37,813 bases of DNA from an uncultured Prevotellaceae bacterium (GTDB lineage: Bacteria; Bacteroidota; Bacteroidia; Bacteroidales; Bacteroidaceae). Below, piece by piece: positions 28,186-34,506 of this stretch. The position numbers and the translations under genes were made by a program. The DNA lies in NCBI GenBank assembly GCA_902776545.1, contig CACYQO010000055.1:1-37813 (forward strand), read 5' to 3'. The first letter of the stretch is position 1; every line of letters starts with the position of its first letter. The notes below the pieces were generated by a model, which was given only the letters and a program-made list of their open reading frames with translations, was not told the DNA's origin and ran no database searches.

Positions 28186-29373
28186 ATGGGACAATTACAA
28201 GAGAAATACAAGAGCTACCGTGTGCCTCAGAAGTTCATGGAGGATGACGTTTACCCCTATTTCCGTGCCATCACGGGCAAGCAGGGTACTGAGGTTGAGA
28301 TGGGTGGACACAAGGTGCTGATGTTCGGCTCCAACGCCTATACAGGCCTCACGGGCGATCAGCGCATCATCGATGCCGCCAAGGCAGCTCTCGACAAATA
28401 CGGATCCGGATGTGCCGGAAGCCGTTTCCTCAATGGAACACTCGACCTCCATGTCCAGCTGGAGAAAGAACTGGCTGAATATATCGGCAAGGACGAGGCT
28501 CTCTGCTTCTCCACAGGATTCTCTGTGAATCAGGGTGTGCTCGCCGTGGTCTGCGGCAAGGACGACTACATCATCTGCGACGACCGTGACCATGCCTCGA
28601 TCGTCGACGGACGCCGTCTCTCCTTCGCCAAGCAGCTGCACTACAAGCACAACGACATGGAAGATCTGGAGCGAATACTGCAGACGCTGCCCTACGAAGC
28701 CGTCAAGCTCATCGTCGTCGACGGTGTATTCTCGATGGAGGGCGACCTTGCCAAGCTGCCGGAGATCGTTGAGCTGAAGCACAAGTACAATTGTTCCATC
28801 ATGGTCGACGAGGCTCACGGCATCGGCGTCTTCGGACGTCAGGGTAGGGGTGTGTGCGACCATTTCGGACTTACCGACGAGGTGGATCTCATCATGGGTA
28901 CGTTCTCGAAGTCGCTGGCATCCATCGGTGGTTTCATCGCTTCCGACTGGGACACCATCAACTTCCTGCGCCACAATGCCCGCTCGTATATTTTCTCCGC
29001 TTCCAACACGCCTGCCGCCACCGCAGCAGCCATGGAGGCCCTGCACATCATCCAGACGGAGCCTGAGCGCATCGAGCGCCTGTGGAAGGTGACCAACTAC
29101 GCCCTGAAGCGTTTCCGTGAGGAGGGCTTCGAGATCGGCGACACAGAGAGTCCTATTATTCCCCTTTACGTGCGCGATGCCAACAAGACGTTCCTCGTCA
29201 CCGCTCTCGCCTTCAAGGCCGGCGTGTTCATCAATCCCGTCATCCCACCCGCATGTGCTCCGCAGGACACCCTCGTTCGTTATGCCCTGATGGCCACACA
29301 CACGGAAGAGCAGGTGGAACGTTCGGTGAAAGCCCTGAAGAAGATCTTCGTCGAGCAGGGAATCATCAAGTAA
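28186..29373 (+). CDS. spt: serine palmitoyltransferase
   Basis: PLP enzyme of the alpha-oxoamine synthase family that condenses serine with an acyl-CoA to start sphingolipid synthesis, a trait of Bacteroidetes. 395 residues. Seen: the glycine-rich GSGCAGSRFLNGTLDLH, the acidic PLP contact DEAHGIGVFGRQGRGV (D208) and the PLP Lys in GTFSKSLASIGGF (K242). The sequence closely resembles the Bacteroides enzymes; 2-amino-3-ketobutyrate CoA ligase is the main alternative within the family. It is divergent from a lipid kinase and followed by tRNA-Pro. Confidence 0.9.
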   Translation: MGQLQEKYKSYRVPQKFMEDDVYPYFRAITGKQGTEVEMGGHKVLMFGSNAYTGLTGDQRIIDAAKAALDKYGSGCAGSRFLNGTLDLHVQLEKELAEYIGKDEALCFSTGFSVNQGVLAVVCGKDDYIICDDRDHASIVDGRRLSFAKQLHYKHNDMEDLERILQTLPYEAVKLIVVDGVFSMEGDLAKLPEIVELKHKYNCSIMVDEAHGIGVFGRQGRGVCDHFGLTDEVDLIMGTFSKSLASIGGFIASDWDTINFLRHNARSYIFSASNTPAATAAAMEALHIIQTEPERIERLWKVTNYALKRFREEGFEIGDTESPIIPLYVRDANKTFLVTALAFKAGVFINPVIPPACAPQDTLVRYALMATHTEEQVERSVKALKKIFVEQGIIK

Positions 29374-29381
29374 AGTCGAAA

Positions 29382-29412
29382 ATCGTAAATAGTAAATAAG
29401 TAAATCGTAAAT
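29382..29412 (+). repeat. ATCGTAA heptad-type repeat before tRNA-Pro
   Basis: Degenerate 7-base units (ATCGTAA, ATAGTAA) in the spt-tRNA-Pro spacer, on the transcribed-sense strand. They end 4 bases before the tRNA. Confidence 0.8.
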
Positions 29413-29416
29413 AGTC

Positions 29417-29489
29417 CGAGGTGTAGCGCAGTTGGTAGCGTTCCTGGTTTGGGACCAGGCTGTCGCAGGTTCGAGTCCTGTCACCTCGA
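29417..29489 (+). tRNA. tRNA-Pro (TGG)
   Basis: 73 bases. Acceptor CGAGGTG/CACCTCG, anticodon stem CCTGG/CCAGG with loop TTTGGGA, T arm GCAGG-TTCGAGT-CCTGT, discriminator A. No CCA is encoded. Its last bases are repeated at 33322. No promoter of its own is seen, so it may be read from the spt transcript. Confidence 0.96.
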
Positions 29490-29491
29490 CT
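29480..29491. repeat. 12-bp direct repeat, left copy (candidate attachment site)
   Basis: GTCACCTCGACT at the 3' end of tRNA-Pro recurs exactly at 33322-33333. Bases before the second copy also show loose similarity to the T arm. This is the usual geometry of an element inserted at a tRNA 3' end. Confidence 0.55.
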
Positions 29492-29506
29492 TAAAATTGA
29501 AAATTC

Positions 29507-29542
29507 GGCCGCTGACTTTCAATAAGTTAGCGGCCTTTTTTT
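29507..29542 (+). terminator. terminator after tRNA-Pro
   Basis: 12-bp stem (29507-29518 with 29524-29535, one G-T pair), 5-base loop and seven T residues. Confidence 0.9.
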
Positions 29543-29709
29543 GTGTTACGAAACCCTGCATCGGTTTGCATTAAAATGCACTCGAAGGTTAGTTGCCCAA
29601 TAATTGTTCTAATCAGATTTGCATCAAAATTCATCGATATGCTCCCGTAGGTTATAATGATTCTTCTTTTTAACAAAGATTGTACGCCAAATGAGTATCT
29701 CCCAGAAAC

Positions 29710-30000
29710 TTATGCAAACTCTGGCTCCAGCACTTGTTTCGGCACAATTACAATCTCTTCACCAAGGGCTGCAGAGATCTTGCAGATAGTGGATAGTGTC
29801 AGGTTGTGAGTGCCAGACAGCCATCGGCTCACTTCTGTCTCGGTCTTCCCAAGTTTCTGTGCCAGTTCTTTCTGGGTCATACCCTTTGCTTCAAGTATCT
29901 CGTAAATACGGTTGGCAATGGCCACCGACATTTCCATTTGCAGTTTCATCTCAGGGGTGATGGTACTGCGGATTTCATCCATGATTCTGTTTGTTCTCAT
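29710..30000 (-). CDS. XRE-type helix-turn-helix protein, probable antitoxin
   Basis: 96 residues. The HTH of the XRE family is clear at about 40-90: GMTQKELAQKLGKTETEVSR then WLSGTHNLTLSTICKISAAL. The N-terminal 35 residues (MRTNRIMDEIRSTITPEMKL) form a helix that could bind a partner. It is preceded by a RelE-like gene, 23 bases away on the same strand, which suggests a HigBA-like pair with the toxin first. It should bind and repress the operon promoter upstream of the toxin. Confidence 0.85.
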   Translation of the reverse strand: MRTNRIMDEIRSTITPEMKLQMEMSVAIANRIYEILEAKGMTQKELAQKLGKTETEVSRWLSGTHNLTLSTICKISAALGEEIVIVPKQVLEPEFA

Positions 30001-30023
30001 AAGCCTTGTTCCTTTCTTCAGTT

Positions 30024-30506
30024 TTATTCGTCGTCTATTGAGAATGACAGTTCACCAAACAGTTCTGTGCCGGTGACAACAATCATCTTTTTCCTTTCTC
30101 TTTCCTTAATCTCAATGTCAATCTTCTGGAGGGTCTTCACGCATTTGTGCAGATTGTCGTCCTCCTCATAGGTTGCCGTTGTCTTCAATCTGCCGTTTCC
30201 AAGAATCAGGATCTTTGCCTGGATGTTCAGCAGATAGAGCCTGAGCGATGTGGTTTCGAGGTGGGATGGGAGTGCCATCACACGGTCACGCCTTGTTCCC
30301 TCATAGCGGAAGTGCCTGTCGGCTGCTCCGTCACGCTTGATGATGTCAAGCCTGTACACAAGCTGACGCACATCATCGGGATAGGTGTCCTTGAAGGTCA
30401 GGAGGAACTTCTCGAATTCCGAGTATTCTTCTCCCTCGAAATGTGGTGAATACAGGCTTACCTTATCACCGTCTTCCAACAACTCAATCAATAAGTTTCT
30501 TTCCAT
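30024..30506 (-). CDS. putative RelE/HigB-like toxin
   Basis: 160 residues from MERNLLIELLEDGDKV; the ATG seven codons upstream lies too close to the -7 box. The middle reads YEGTRRDRVMALPSHLETT then SLRLYLLNIQAKILILGNG, with RLKTTATYEEDD, a layout reminiscent of RelE/HigB ribonucleases: an Arg/Lys patch, LR-Y strand, ILILG strand, then a Lys-Thr-Thr turn. The N-terminal 60 residues are acidic and not assigned. The link to XRE downstream is the strongest evidence; the toxin assignment is inference. Confidence 0.55.
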   Translation of the reverse strand: MERNLLIELLEDGDKVSLYSPHFEGEEYSEFEKFLLTFKDTYPDDVRQLVYRLDIIKRDGAADRHFRYEGTRRDRVMALPSHLETTSLRLYLLNIQAKILILGNGRLKTTATYEEDDNLHKCVKTLQKIDIEIKERERKKMIVVTGTELFGELSFSIDDE

Positions 30507-30524
30507 GTCTTTACTTTCTGTTTG

Positions 30525-30532
30525 CAAAAATA
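30525..30532 (-). promoter_or_regulatory. -7 box of the toxin-antitoxin-like pair
   Basis: Minus-strand TATTTTTG, consensus match, 18 bases before the ATG at 30506. The inverted repeat at 30535-30584 lies immediately upstream, over the -33 region. Confidence 0.65.
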
Positions 30533-30534
30533 AA

Positions 30535-30584
30535 CATAAAAGTTGATTTTTCCAAATGTTTTGAGCAAAAAATCAACTTTTATG
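30535..30584. repeat. perfect 17-bp inverted repeat, probable operator
   Basis: Arms 30535-30551 and 30568-30584 are exact complements around a 16-base spacer. They lie just upstream of the -7 box of the toxin-antitoxin-like pair. An autoregulatory operator is the natural reading; a bidirectional terminator is less likely as the arms are AT-rich without a clear T tail. Confidence 0.75.
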
Positions 30585-30780
30585 CTCATTTTATTGATTT
30601 TACTACGTTTATTTCTAGAAATCCCCATTTTCGGGGAAAAAGTGGGAAAAAAATACGGGTGTAGCAAAATATTACCATAATGAAGAATATTCATCGATAA
30701 AAATCATAGTTAATGGTTATTAATCAATATGTATTCGCTGTTTTTTATATCATTTCCCTTCAGTTATCGGAAGTTTTTTG
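30585..30780. other. AT-rich intergenic stretch
   Basis: No open frame with coding character. One small hairpin (TCCCC 30622-30626 with GGGGA 30633-30637) is seen; the rest is AT-rich spacer up to the GH51 promoter. Confidence 0.6.
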
Positions 30781-30788
30781 TACTTTTG
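30781..30788 (+). promoter_or_regulatory. -7 box of the large GH51 gene
   Basis: TACTTTTG, consensus match, 38 bases before the ATG. No convincing -33 box is seen. Confidence 0.7.
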
Positions 30789-30826
30789 CACAATCATAAG
30801 AAATCAAACTAAAGACATAGGAAAAT

Positions 30827-33283
30827 ATGACTTACAAAAACATGCTTCTCATGGCCGGTTGCGCTCTCTTTTCAGTAGCAGTACAGGCTCAAGTGACTAT
30901 CGATATCGACACCCGGCTTCGTGGGCCGAAGGTGAGTCCTATGCTTTATGGCATCTTCTATGAAGACATCAACCATGCTGCTGACGGTGGTATCTATGCA
31001 GAGCTTATACGCAACCGCTCGTTTGAGGACGGACCACGCTATGGTGCTCCCGCTGACATGCAGGGATGGTCAACATACGCTGCCGCCCCGTCTCAACTCA
31101 CGGCAAGGCTCATACTACCCACGAAAAAGACGCCGCTGCTGAACAGTGTGCAGCACAATGCGCTGGAACTCGACATCAAGGCTTCAGCTGTTATGCCTGT
31201 CTGTATGGTGAACGAGGGCTATTGGGGCATCAATGCCGTGCAAGGGCGTAGCTATCATCTGTCGTTCTGGGCAAAGACTCTGAAATACCAAGGCACCGTG
31301 AAGGCTACGCTCTGCTCGAAGGACGGCTCACAAATCTATGCCGAGACGGTGGTCAATTCATTTCCTAATAGCGCCAAAGGCTGGACGAAGTATGAAGCCA
31401 CCCTTACCGCCAACGAAAACGATGCTCAGGCGCAGTTTGCATTGGTGTTCGATGGTGTAGGAAAGGTGCAGATAGACATGGTGAGTCTTTTCCCACCCAC
31501 TTTCAAGAACCGTGAGAACGGCATGCGTCCCGATCTTGCCAATATGCTTTGGCAGATGCACCCGAAGTTCATGCGCTTCCCTGGAGGCTGTTTCGTGGAG
31601 GGGCAGGAGAGTCCTGACAACGCTTTCCGCTGGGAGCGTACCATCGGTCCGATAGAGGAACGTGAAGGACACTGGAATGTGAATTGGGGCTATCGCACTA
31701 CCGACGGACTGGGCTTTCATGAATACTTGCAGTTGGCAGAAGACTTGGGTGCCAAGCCACTCTATGTTGTGAATGTCGGAATATGGCATGGTGGTATGAC
31801 GCCTTACGACAGCATCCAGCCGTGGATTGACGAGTGCATGAATGCCTTGGAATATGCTAATGGCCCCGTCACATCGAAGTATGGTGCCATGCGTGCCAAG
31901 AACGGACACCCGGAACCTTTCGGGATTGAATATCTGGAAGTGGGCAATGAGAACAACCAGCCTGACCCTCGTCAGCAGAGCGACCACTACTACGAGCGCT
32001 ATGAGCAGTTCTACAAAGCCATCCGGGCCAAGTATCCTGAGATGAAAATCATCGGCAACGTGGTGGCATGGGGCGATGACAATCCAAAGTGGAACAGCAG
32101 GCTGCCCGTTGACTTGTTAGACGAACACTACTATCGCTCACCCGACTGGTTTGCATCATGCTTTCATAAGTATGACAGCTACGACCGCCGGGGACCTAAG
32201 GTCTATGTGGGCGAATATGCCGTGACCAATGGCTACGGCGACCTGGGTAACATGAACGCCGCCCTGGGTGAGGCAGTCTATATGATGGGAATGGAGAACA
32301 ACTCTGATGTGGTAGAGCTGGCCTCGTATGCACCTATCTTCGTCAACGAGAACGATGCTCGCTGGCGTCCTGATATGATACGTTTCAACAGCAGCCGCGT
32401 CATGGGCACCCCCAGCTACTATGTGCAGCAACTTATGCCACAATATCTGGGTACACAGGTGGTGAAGGTAGTGCAGGCCGACCCCTACAAGGGCAAGGTG
32501 TGCAAACCTCTGACGCCGAAGCAGAGCCGTGTGGGATATGCCACATGGGGAACGAAGGCCTCATTTACTCACATGGATCCGCTGCCCAAGAGTGGACAGC
32601 CGGAATACATCAAGGGGCAATGGAACGTTAATGCTGAAGGTATCCTCTCGCAGACCGGCAATCGTGAACAGTGTCTGGCCTTGTGCAAGAGCGTCATCGA
32701 CAACGATCACTACACCGTGAAATGCCGGGCACGTAAAGACAGCGGTGCTGAAGGCTTCATCATCGTATTCAACTATGTAGATGACAAGAATTACTGCTGG
32801 GTGAACTTCGGTGGATGGACTAACTCGCAGCATGCCATCGAGCAGATCAGCAATGGAGGAAAGTTGCTGGCCGACAGCAAGCGGGGACGTGTGGAACCTG
32901 GGCGCTGGTACGATGTCACCCTGCAGGTAGCGGGCGACAGCGTGAAGGCGTGGCTCGACAACGAGCTGGTCTTTGACACAGTGCTGAAGCACGACGACAC
33001 GAAGGGCGTTTTCTCATCTGCCACTATCGACGATACTAACGGAGAACTGATTGTGAAAGTCGCCAATACAAGCGATGCAGCAACTACCGCCCAACTCAGG
33101 CTGAAAAACTTTAAGCCGACATGTGCGAGTGTAGTTCGTCTGGCAGCCAACGACGGTATGGAAGAGAACACACTCAATACGCCTACCACCATCCATCCTG
33201 TGGAGCAACTGCTCTCGCCCGAGAATGGCAGCGTCCTGCTGGATGTGCCTCCTTACTCGCTGAATATCGTCAGGATAAAGTGA
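30827..33283 (+). CDS. multidomain GH51 alpha-L-arabinofuranosidase, secreted
   Basis: 818 residues with a signal peptide (about 1-22, ending AVQAQ). After an N-terminal strand region (23-65, including SPMLYGIFYEDINHAADGG) comes an inserted carbohydrate-binding-like beta sandwich (about 70-225). The barrel follows with FMRFPGGCFVEG, acid/base E375 in LEVGNENNQPD and nucleophile E463 in VYVGEYAVTNGYG. At about 590-725 a concanavalin-like domain with FIIVFNYVDDKNYCWVNFGG interrupts the C-terminal region. This large architecture differs from the single-domain enzyme at 4184 and suits polymeric arabinan or arabinoxylan. It stands alone, with its own promoter, inside the segment bounded by the tRNA-Pro repeat. 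Confidence 0.93.
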   Translation: MTYKNMLLMAGCALFSVAVQAQVTIDIDTRLRGPKVSPMLYGIFYEDINHAADGGIYAELIRNRSFEDGPRYGAPADMQGWSTYAAAPSQLTARLILPTKKTPLLNSVQHNALELDIKASAVMPVCMVNEGYWGINAVQGRSYHLSFWAKTLKYQGTVKATLCSKDGSQIYAETVVNSFPNSAKGWTKYEATLTANENDAQAQFALVFDGVGKVQIDMVSLFPPTFKNRENGMRPDLANMLWQMHPKFMRFPGGCFVEGQESPDNAFRWERTIGPIEEREGHWNVNWGYRTTDGLGFHEYLQLAEDLGAKPLYVVNVGIWHGGMTPYDSIQPWIDECMNALEYANGPVTSKYGAMRAKNGHPEPFGIEYLEVGNENNQPDPRQQSDHYYERYEQFYKAIRAKYPEMKIIGNVVAWGDDNPKWNSRLPVDLLDEHYYRSPDWFASCFHKYDSYDRRGPKVYVGEYAVTNGYGDLGNMNAALGEAVYMMGMENNSDVVELASYAPIFVNENDARWRPDMIRFNSSRVMGTPSYYVQQLMPQYLGTQVVKVVQADPYKGKVCKPLTPKQSRVGYATWGTKASFTHMDPLPKSGQPEYIKGQWNVNAEGILSQTGNREQCLALCKSVIDNDHYTVKCRARKDSGAEGFIIVFNYVDDKNYCWVNFGGWTNSQHAIEQISNGGKLLADSKRGRVEPGRWYDVTLQVAGDSVKAWLDNELVFDTVLKHDDTKGVFSSATIDDTNGELIVKVANTSDAATTAQLRLKNFKPTCASVVRLAANDGMEENTLNTPTTIHPVEQLLSPENGSVLLDVPPYSLNIVRIK

Positions 33284-33321
33284 GCTCCGCATGTATGAGA
33301 TGGGACTGTCCTCGGAGTTTA

Positions 33322-33333
33322 GTCACCTCGACT
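33322..33333. repeat. 12-bp direct repeat, right copy
   Basis: Exact copy of the last bases of tRNA-Pro (see 29480). The two copies are 3.84 kb apart and enclose the toxin-antitoxin-like pair and the large GH51 gene; no integrase gene is present. Confidence 0.55.
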
Positions 33334-33364
33334 CACCATATTTCAATTCATTCGAAACATTAAC

Positions 33365-33601
33365 ATGACTGATTTCGATTCCATATGGCGTACTCAGGAT
33401 GAGATAAGGACGGTGGTCAATGCCGTTCTGGTTGAATGCATCTGGAATCTGGCCTATGAAGAAAGGCGTAGTGCCATCGTTCTTGAACTGACAGTTTTCC
33501 TTGATGAAGATGCCATCAGTAATCTGTGCTGCCAGTTCCCGATACCGGCAGATTATGATGGAGTCGGTTCTAAAGGAACTAAGTTTGTATTCTACCTGTA
33601 A
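33365..33601 (+). CDS. small hypothetical protein, doubtful
   Basis: 78 residues, acidic (MTDFDSIWRTQDEIRTVV start), no recognised domain and no signal peptide. The codon mix looks reasonable. A 99-residue frame runs on the opposite strand (33323-33622), and I cannot decide between them. No -7 box is seen within 80 bases of either start. It may be the remnant of a larger gene at the edge of the inserted segment. Confidence 0.35.
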   Translation: MTDFDSIWRTQDEIRTVVNAVLVECIWNLAYEERRSAIVLELTVFLDEDAISNLCCQFPIPADYDGVGSKGTKFVFYL

Positions 33602-33711
33602 GTTACGTCTGATATTGTGCAATTAGGGCATAATTCCGTCCTAATTATGACTATTTTTGTGAAAAATCAAACTTTTTTTCTACTACGAAAAAAGGCTTCA
33701 TCAGCCTATTA

Positions 33712-33719
33712 TACCTTTG
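33712..33719 (+). promoter_or_regulatory. -7 box of the tRNA array
   Basis: TACCTTTG, exact consensus, 21 bases before the first tRNA. A small hairpin (AGGCT 33693-33697 with AGCCT 33703-33707) lies just upstream. This is the only promoter signal seen before the whole array. Confidence 0.75.
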
Positions 33720-33739
33720 CACCCAGAATAATGAAACAT

Positions 33740-33817
33740 GGCTCGTTAGCTCAGTTGGATTAGAGTACGACGCTACGAACGTCGGGGTCGGGAGTTCGAA
33801 TCTCTCACGAGTCACCA
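33740..33817 (+). tRNA. tRNA-Arg (ACG)
   Basis: Acceptor GGCTCGT/ACGAGTC with one G-T pair, D stem GCTC/GAGT, anticodon stem CGACG/CGTCG with loop CTACGAA (anticodon ACG), T arm GGGAG-TTCGAAT-CTCTC. ACCA follows, so CCA is encoded, unlike the other tRNAs here. Its 3' two thirds are duplicated just downstream. Confidence 0.93.
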
Positions 33818-33914
33818 ACATTGCTCTATGGTGTAACGGTACGACGCTACGAACGTCGGGGTCGGGAGTTCGAATCTCTCACGAGTCACCAACATTGCTC
33901 TATGGTGTAACGGT
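33767..33914 (+). repeat. perfect tandem duplication, 2 x 74 bp
   Basis: 33767-33840 and 33841-33914 are identical. The unit runs from the anticodon arm of tRNA-Arg to the D loop of tRNA-Gln. The breakpoints share GT, so a short-homology slippage or unequal exchange explains it. An assembly artefact is possible. Confidence 0.92.
33822..33891 (+). pseudogene. chimeric tRNA (Gln 5' part, Arg 3' part)
   Basis: Created by the 74-bp duplication: the first 19 bases are those of tRNA-Gln (through the D loop), the remaining 51 are tRNA-Arg from the anticodon stem to CCA. The acceptor halves TGCTCTA and ACGAGTC cannot pair and the D stem is open, so it should not fold or be charged, though the anticodon and T arms of Arg are intact. 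Could yield tRNA fragments. Confidence 0.85.
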
Positions 33915-33967
33915 TAGCACGTCAGATTCTGGATCTGAAGGTGGTGGTTCGAATCCATTTGGGGCAA
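33896..33967 (+). tRNA. tRNA-Gln (CTG)
   Basis: Acceptor TGCTCTA/TGGGGCA with G-T pairs, anticodon stem TCAGA/TCTGA with loop TTCTGGA (CTG), T arm GGTGG-TTCGAAT-CCATT with two G-T pairs, discriminator A. The weak stems suggest a tRNA under relaxed selection or of mobile origin. Confidence 0.88.
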
Positions 33968-33982
33968 CAGCATTCAGGATAA

Positions 33983-34053
33983 TGCCCTATGGTATAACGG
34001 TAGCACAACAGGTTTTGGCTCTGTTAGCGAAGGTTCGACTCCTTCTGGGGCGA
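33983..34053 (+). tRNA. tRNA-Gln (TTG)
   Basis: Acceptor TGCCCTA/TGGGGCG, anticodon stem ACAGG/TCTGT with one G-T pair and loop TTTTGGC (TTG), T arm GAAGG-TTCGACT-CCTTC, discriminator A. Same body type as the neighbouring Gln(CTG). Confidence 0.88.
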
Positions 34054-34061
34054 CGATATAC

Positions 34062-34132
34062 TGCTCCATGGTGTAATGGTAGCATACCAGATTCCGGTTC
34101 TGGAGGTGGTGGTTCGAATCCATCTGGAGCAG
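34062..34132 (+). tRNA. Gln-like tRNA with anticodon CCG
   Basis: Acceptor TGCTCCA/TGGAGCA is perfect, anticodon stem CCAGA/TCTGG with loop TTCCGGT gives CCG (Arg codon CGG), T arm GGTGG-TTCGAAT-CCATC. The body is closely similar to the Gln(CTG) gene 95 bases upstream, so it looks like a Gln duplicate with altered anticodon. Formal call tRNA-Arg(CCG); the charged amino acid is uncertain. Confidence 0.8.
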
Positions 34133-34139
34133 TTTATAT

Positions 34140-34221
34140 GGAGTTTGTGGCCGAGTGGTTTAGGCGCAAGTTTGTGGCTTGTGGCACTTGTCTACGCAGG
34201 TTCGAATCCTGTCAAACTCCC
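34140..34221 (+). tRNA. class II tRNA, serine-like body, apparent anticodon TGT
   Basis: 82 bases. Acceptor GGAGTTTG/CAAACTCC pairs over 8 bp. Then TG, a Ser-like D arm (GCC/GGC, with GCCGAGTGG), anticodon stem CAAG/CTTG with 7-base loop TTTGTGG (TGT, Thr codon ACA), a variable arm with stem GGC/GTC (34183-34192), and T arm GCAGG-TTCGAAT-CCTGT. The alternative loop frame giving GTG has a broken stem. Shifting the start by one base gives a 7-bp acceptor with an extra G opposite C73, as in tRNA-His. Identity is unresolved. Confidence 0.7.
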
Positions 34222-34227
34222 TGAGAC

Positions 34228-34300
34228 GGTCGGTTCATCTAAACGGTCAGGATTACAGATTTTCAATCTGTCCACACGAGTTCGATCCTCGTACCGACTA
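34228..34300 (+). tRNA. tRNA-Glu (TTC)
   Basis: Acceptor GGTCGGT/ACCGACT with a terminal G-T pair, anticodon stem ACAGA/TCTGT with loop TTTTCAA (TTC), T arm ACGAG-TTCGATC-CTCGT, discriminator A. Confidence 0.9.
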
Positions 34301-34306
34301 CGAAAC

Positions 34307-34378
34307 GCTTCAATAGCACAGTGGTAGTGCAGCTCACTTGTAATGAGCAGGTCGCAGGTTCGAACCCTGCTTGAAGCT
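34307..34378 (+). tRNA. tRNA-Thr (TGT)
   Basis: Acceptor GCTTCAA/TTGAAGC, anticodon stem GCTCA/TGAGC with loop CTTGTAA (TGT), T arm GCAGG-TTCGAAC-CCTGC, discriminator T. Ordinary class I body, so TGT is already covered by a normal tRNA in the same array. Confidence 0.92.
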
Positions 34379-34385
34379 CTGATTT

Positions 34386-34458
34386 CTGGATGTGGTGTTT
34401 AATGGTAGCATTCGTGGTTTGGGACCATGCGGAGTGAGTTCGAATCTCGCTATCCAGA
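34386..34458 (+). tRNA. tRNA-Pro (TGG), second copy of this isoacceptor
   Basis: Acceptor CTGGATG/TATCCAG keeps the C1-G72 pair typical of Pro; anticodon stem CGTGG/CCATG with loop TTTGGGA (TGG); T arm GTGAG-TTCGAAT-CTCGC. The body differs from tRNA-Pro at 29417 and shares the D arm type of the Gln genes here. Confidence 0.88.
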
Positions 34459-34460
34459 CA

Positions 34461-34503
34461 AAAAGGCTCCTTCTTTGGCATCAAAACCTTAGAAGGAGTC
34501 TCT
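34461..34503. terminator. terminator at the end of the tRNA array
   Basis: Stem 34465-34474 with 34491-34500 (one G-T pair), T run TTTTTG on the minus side and TCTTTGTT on the plus side. It lies between the array and the convergent WYL-type gene and can serve both. Confidence 0.8.
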
Positions 34504-34506
34504 TTG

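Noticed and set aside
28195-29484. 429-residue minus-strand frame opposite serine palmitoyltransferase and tRNA-Pro
   Set aside because: Mirror frame of a highly conserved PLP enzyme, and it runs through a tRNA gene.
29543-29709. Coding or RNA gene after tRNA-Pro
   Set aside because: Only loose repeated words (TTTGCATnAAAAT at two places) and no frame or stable hairpin; left as spacer.
33323-33622. 99-residue minus-strand frame
   Set aside because: Not listed as a gene because it competes with the plus-strand frame at 33365 and shows no recognised domain; I could not decide firmly.
34140-34221. tRNA-Sec
   Set aside because: Long acceptor stem fits, but no TCA anticodon and no selenoprotein machinery is visible in the window.
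33895-34327. Plus-strand frames through the tRNA array
   Set aside because: They translate consecutive tRNA genes; the tRNA folds explain the sequence.
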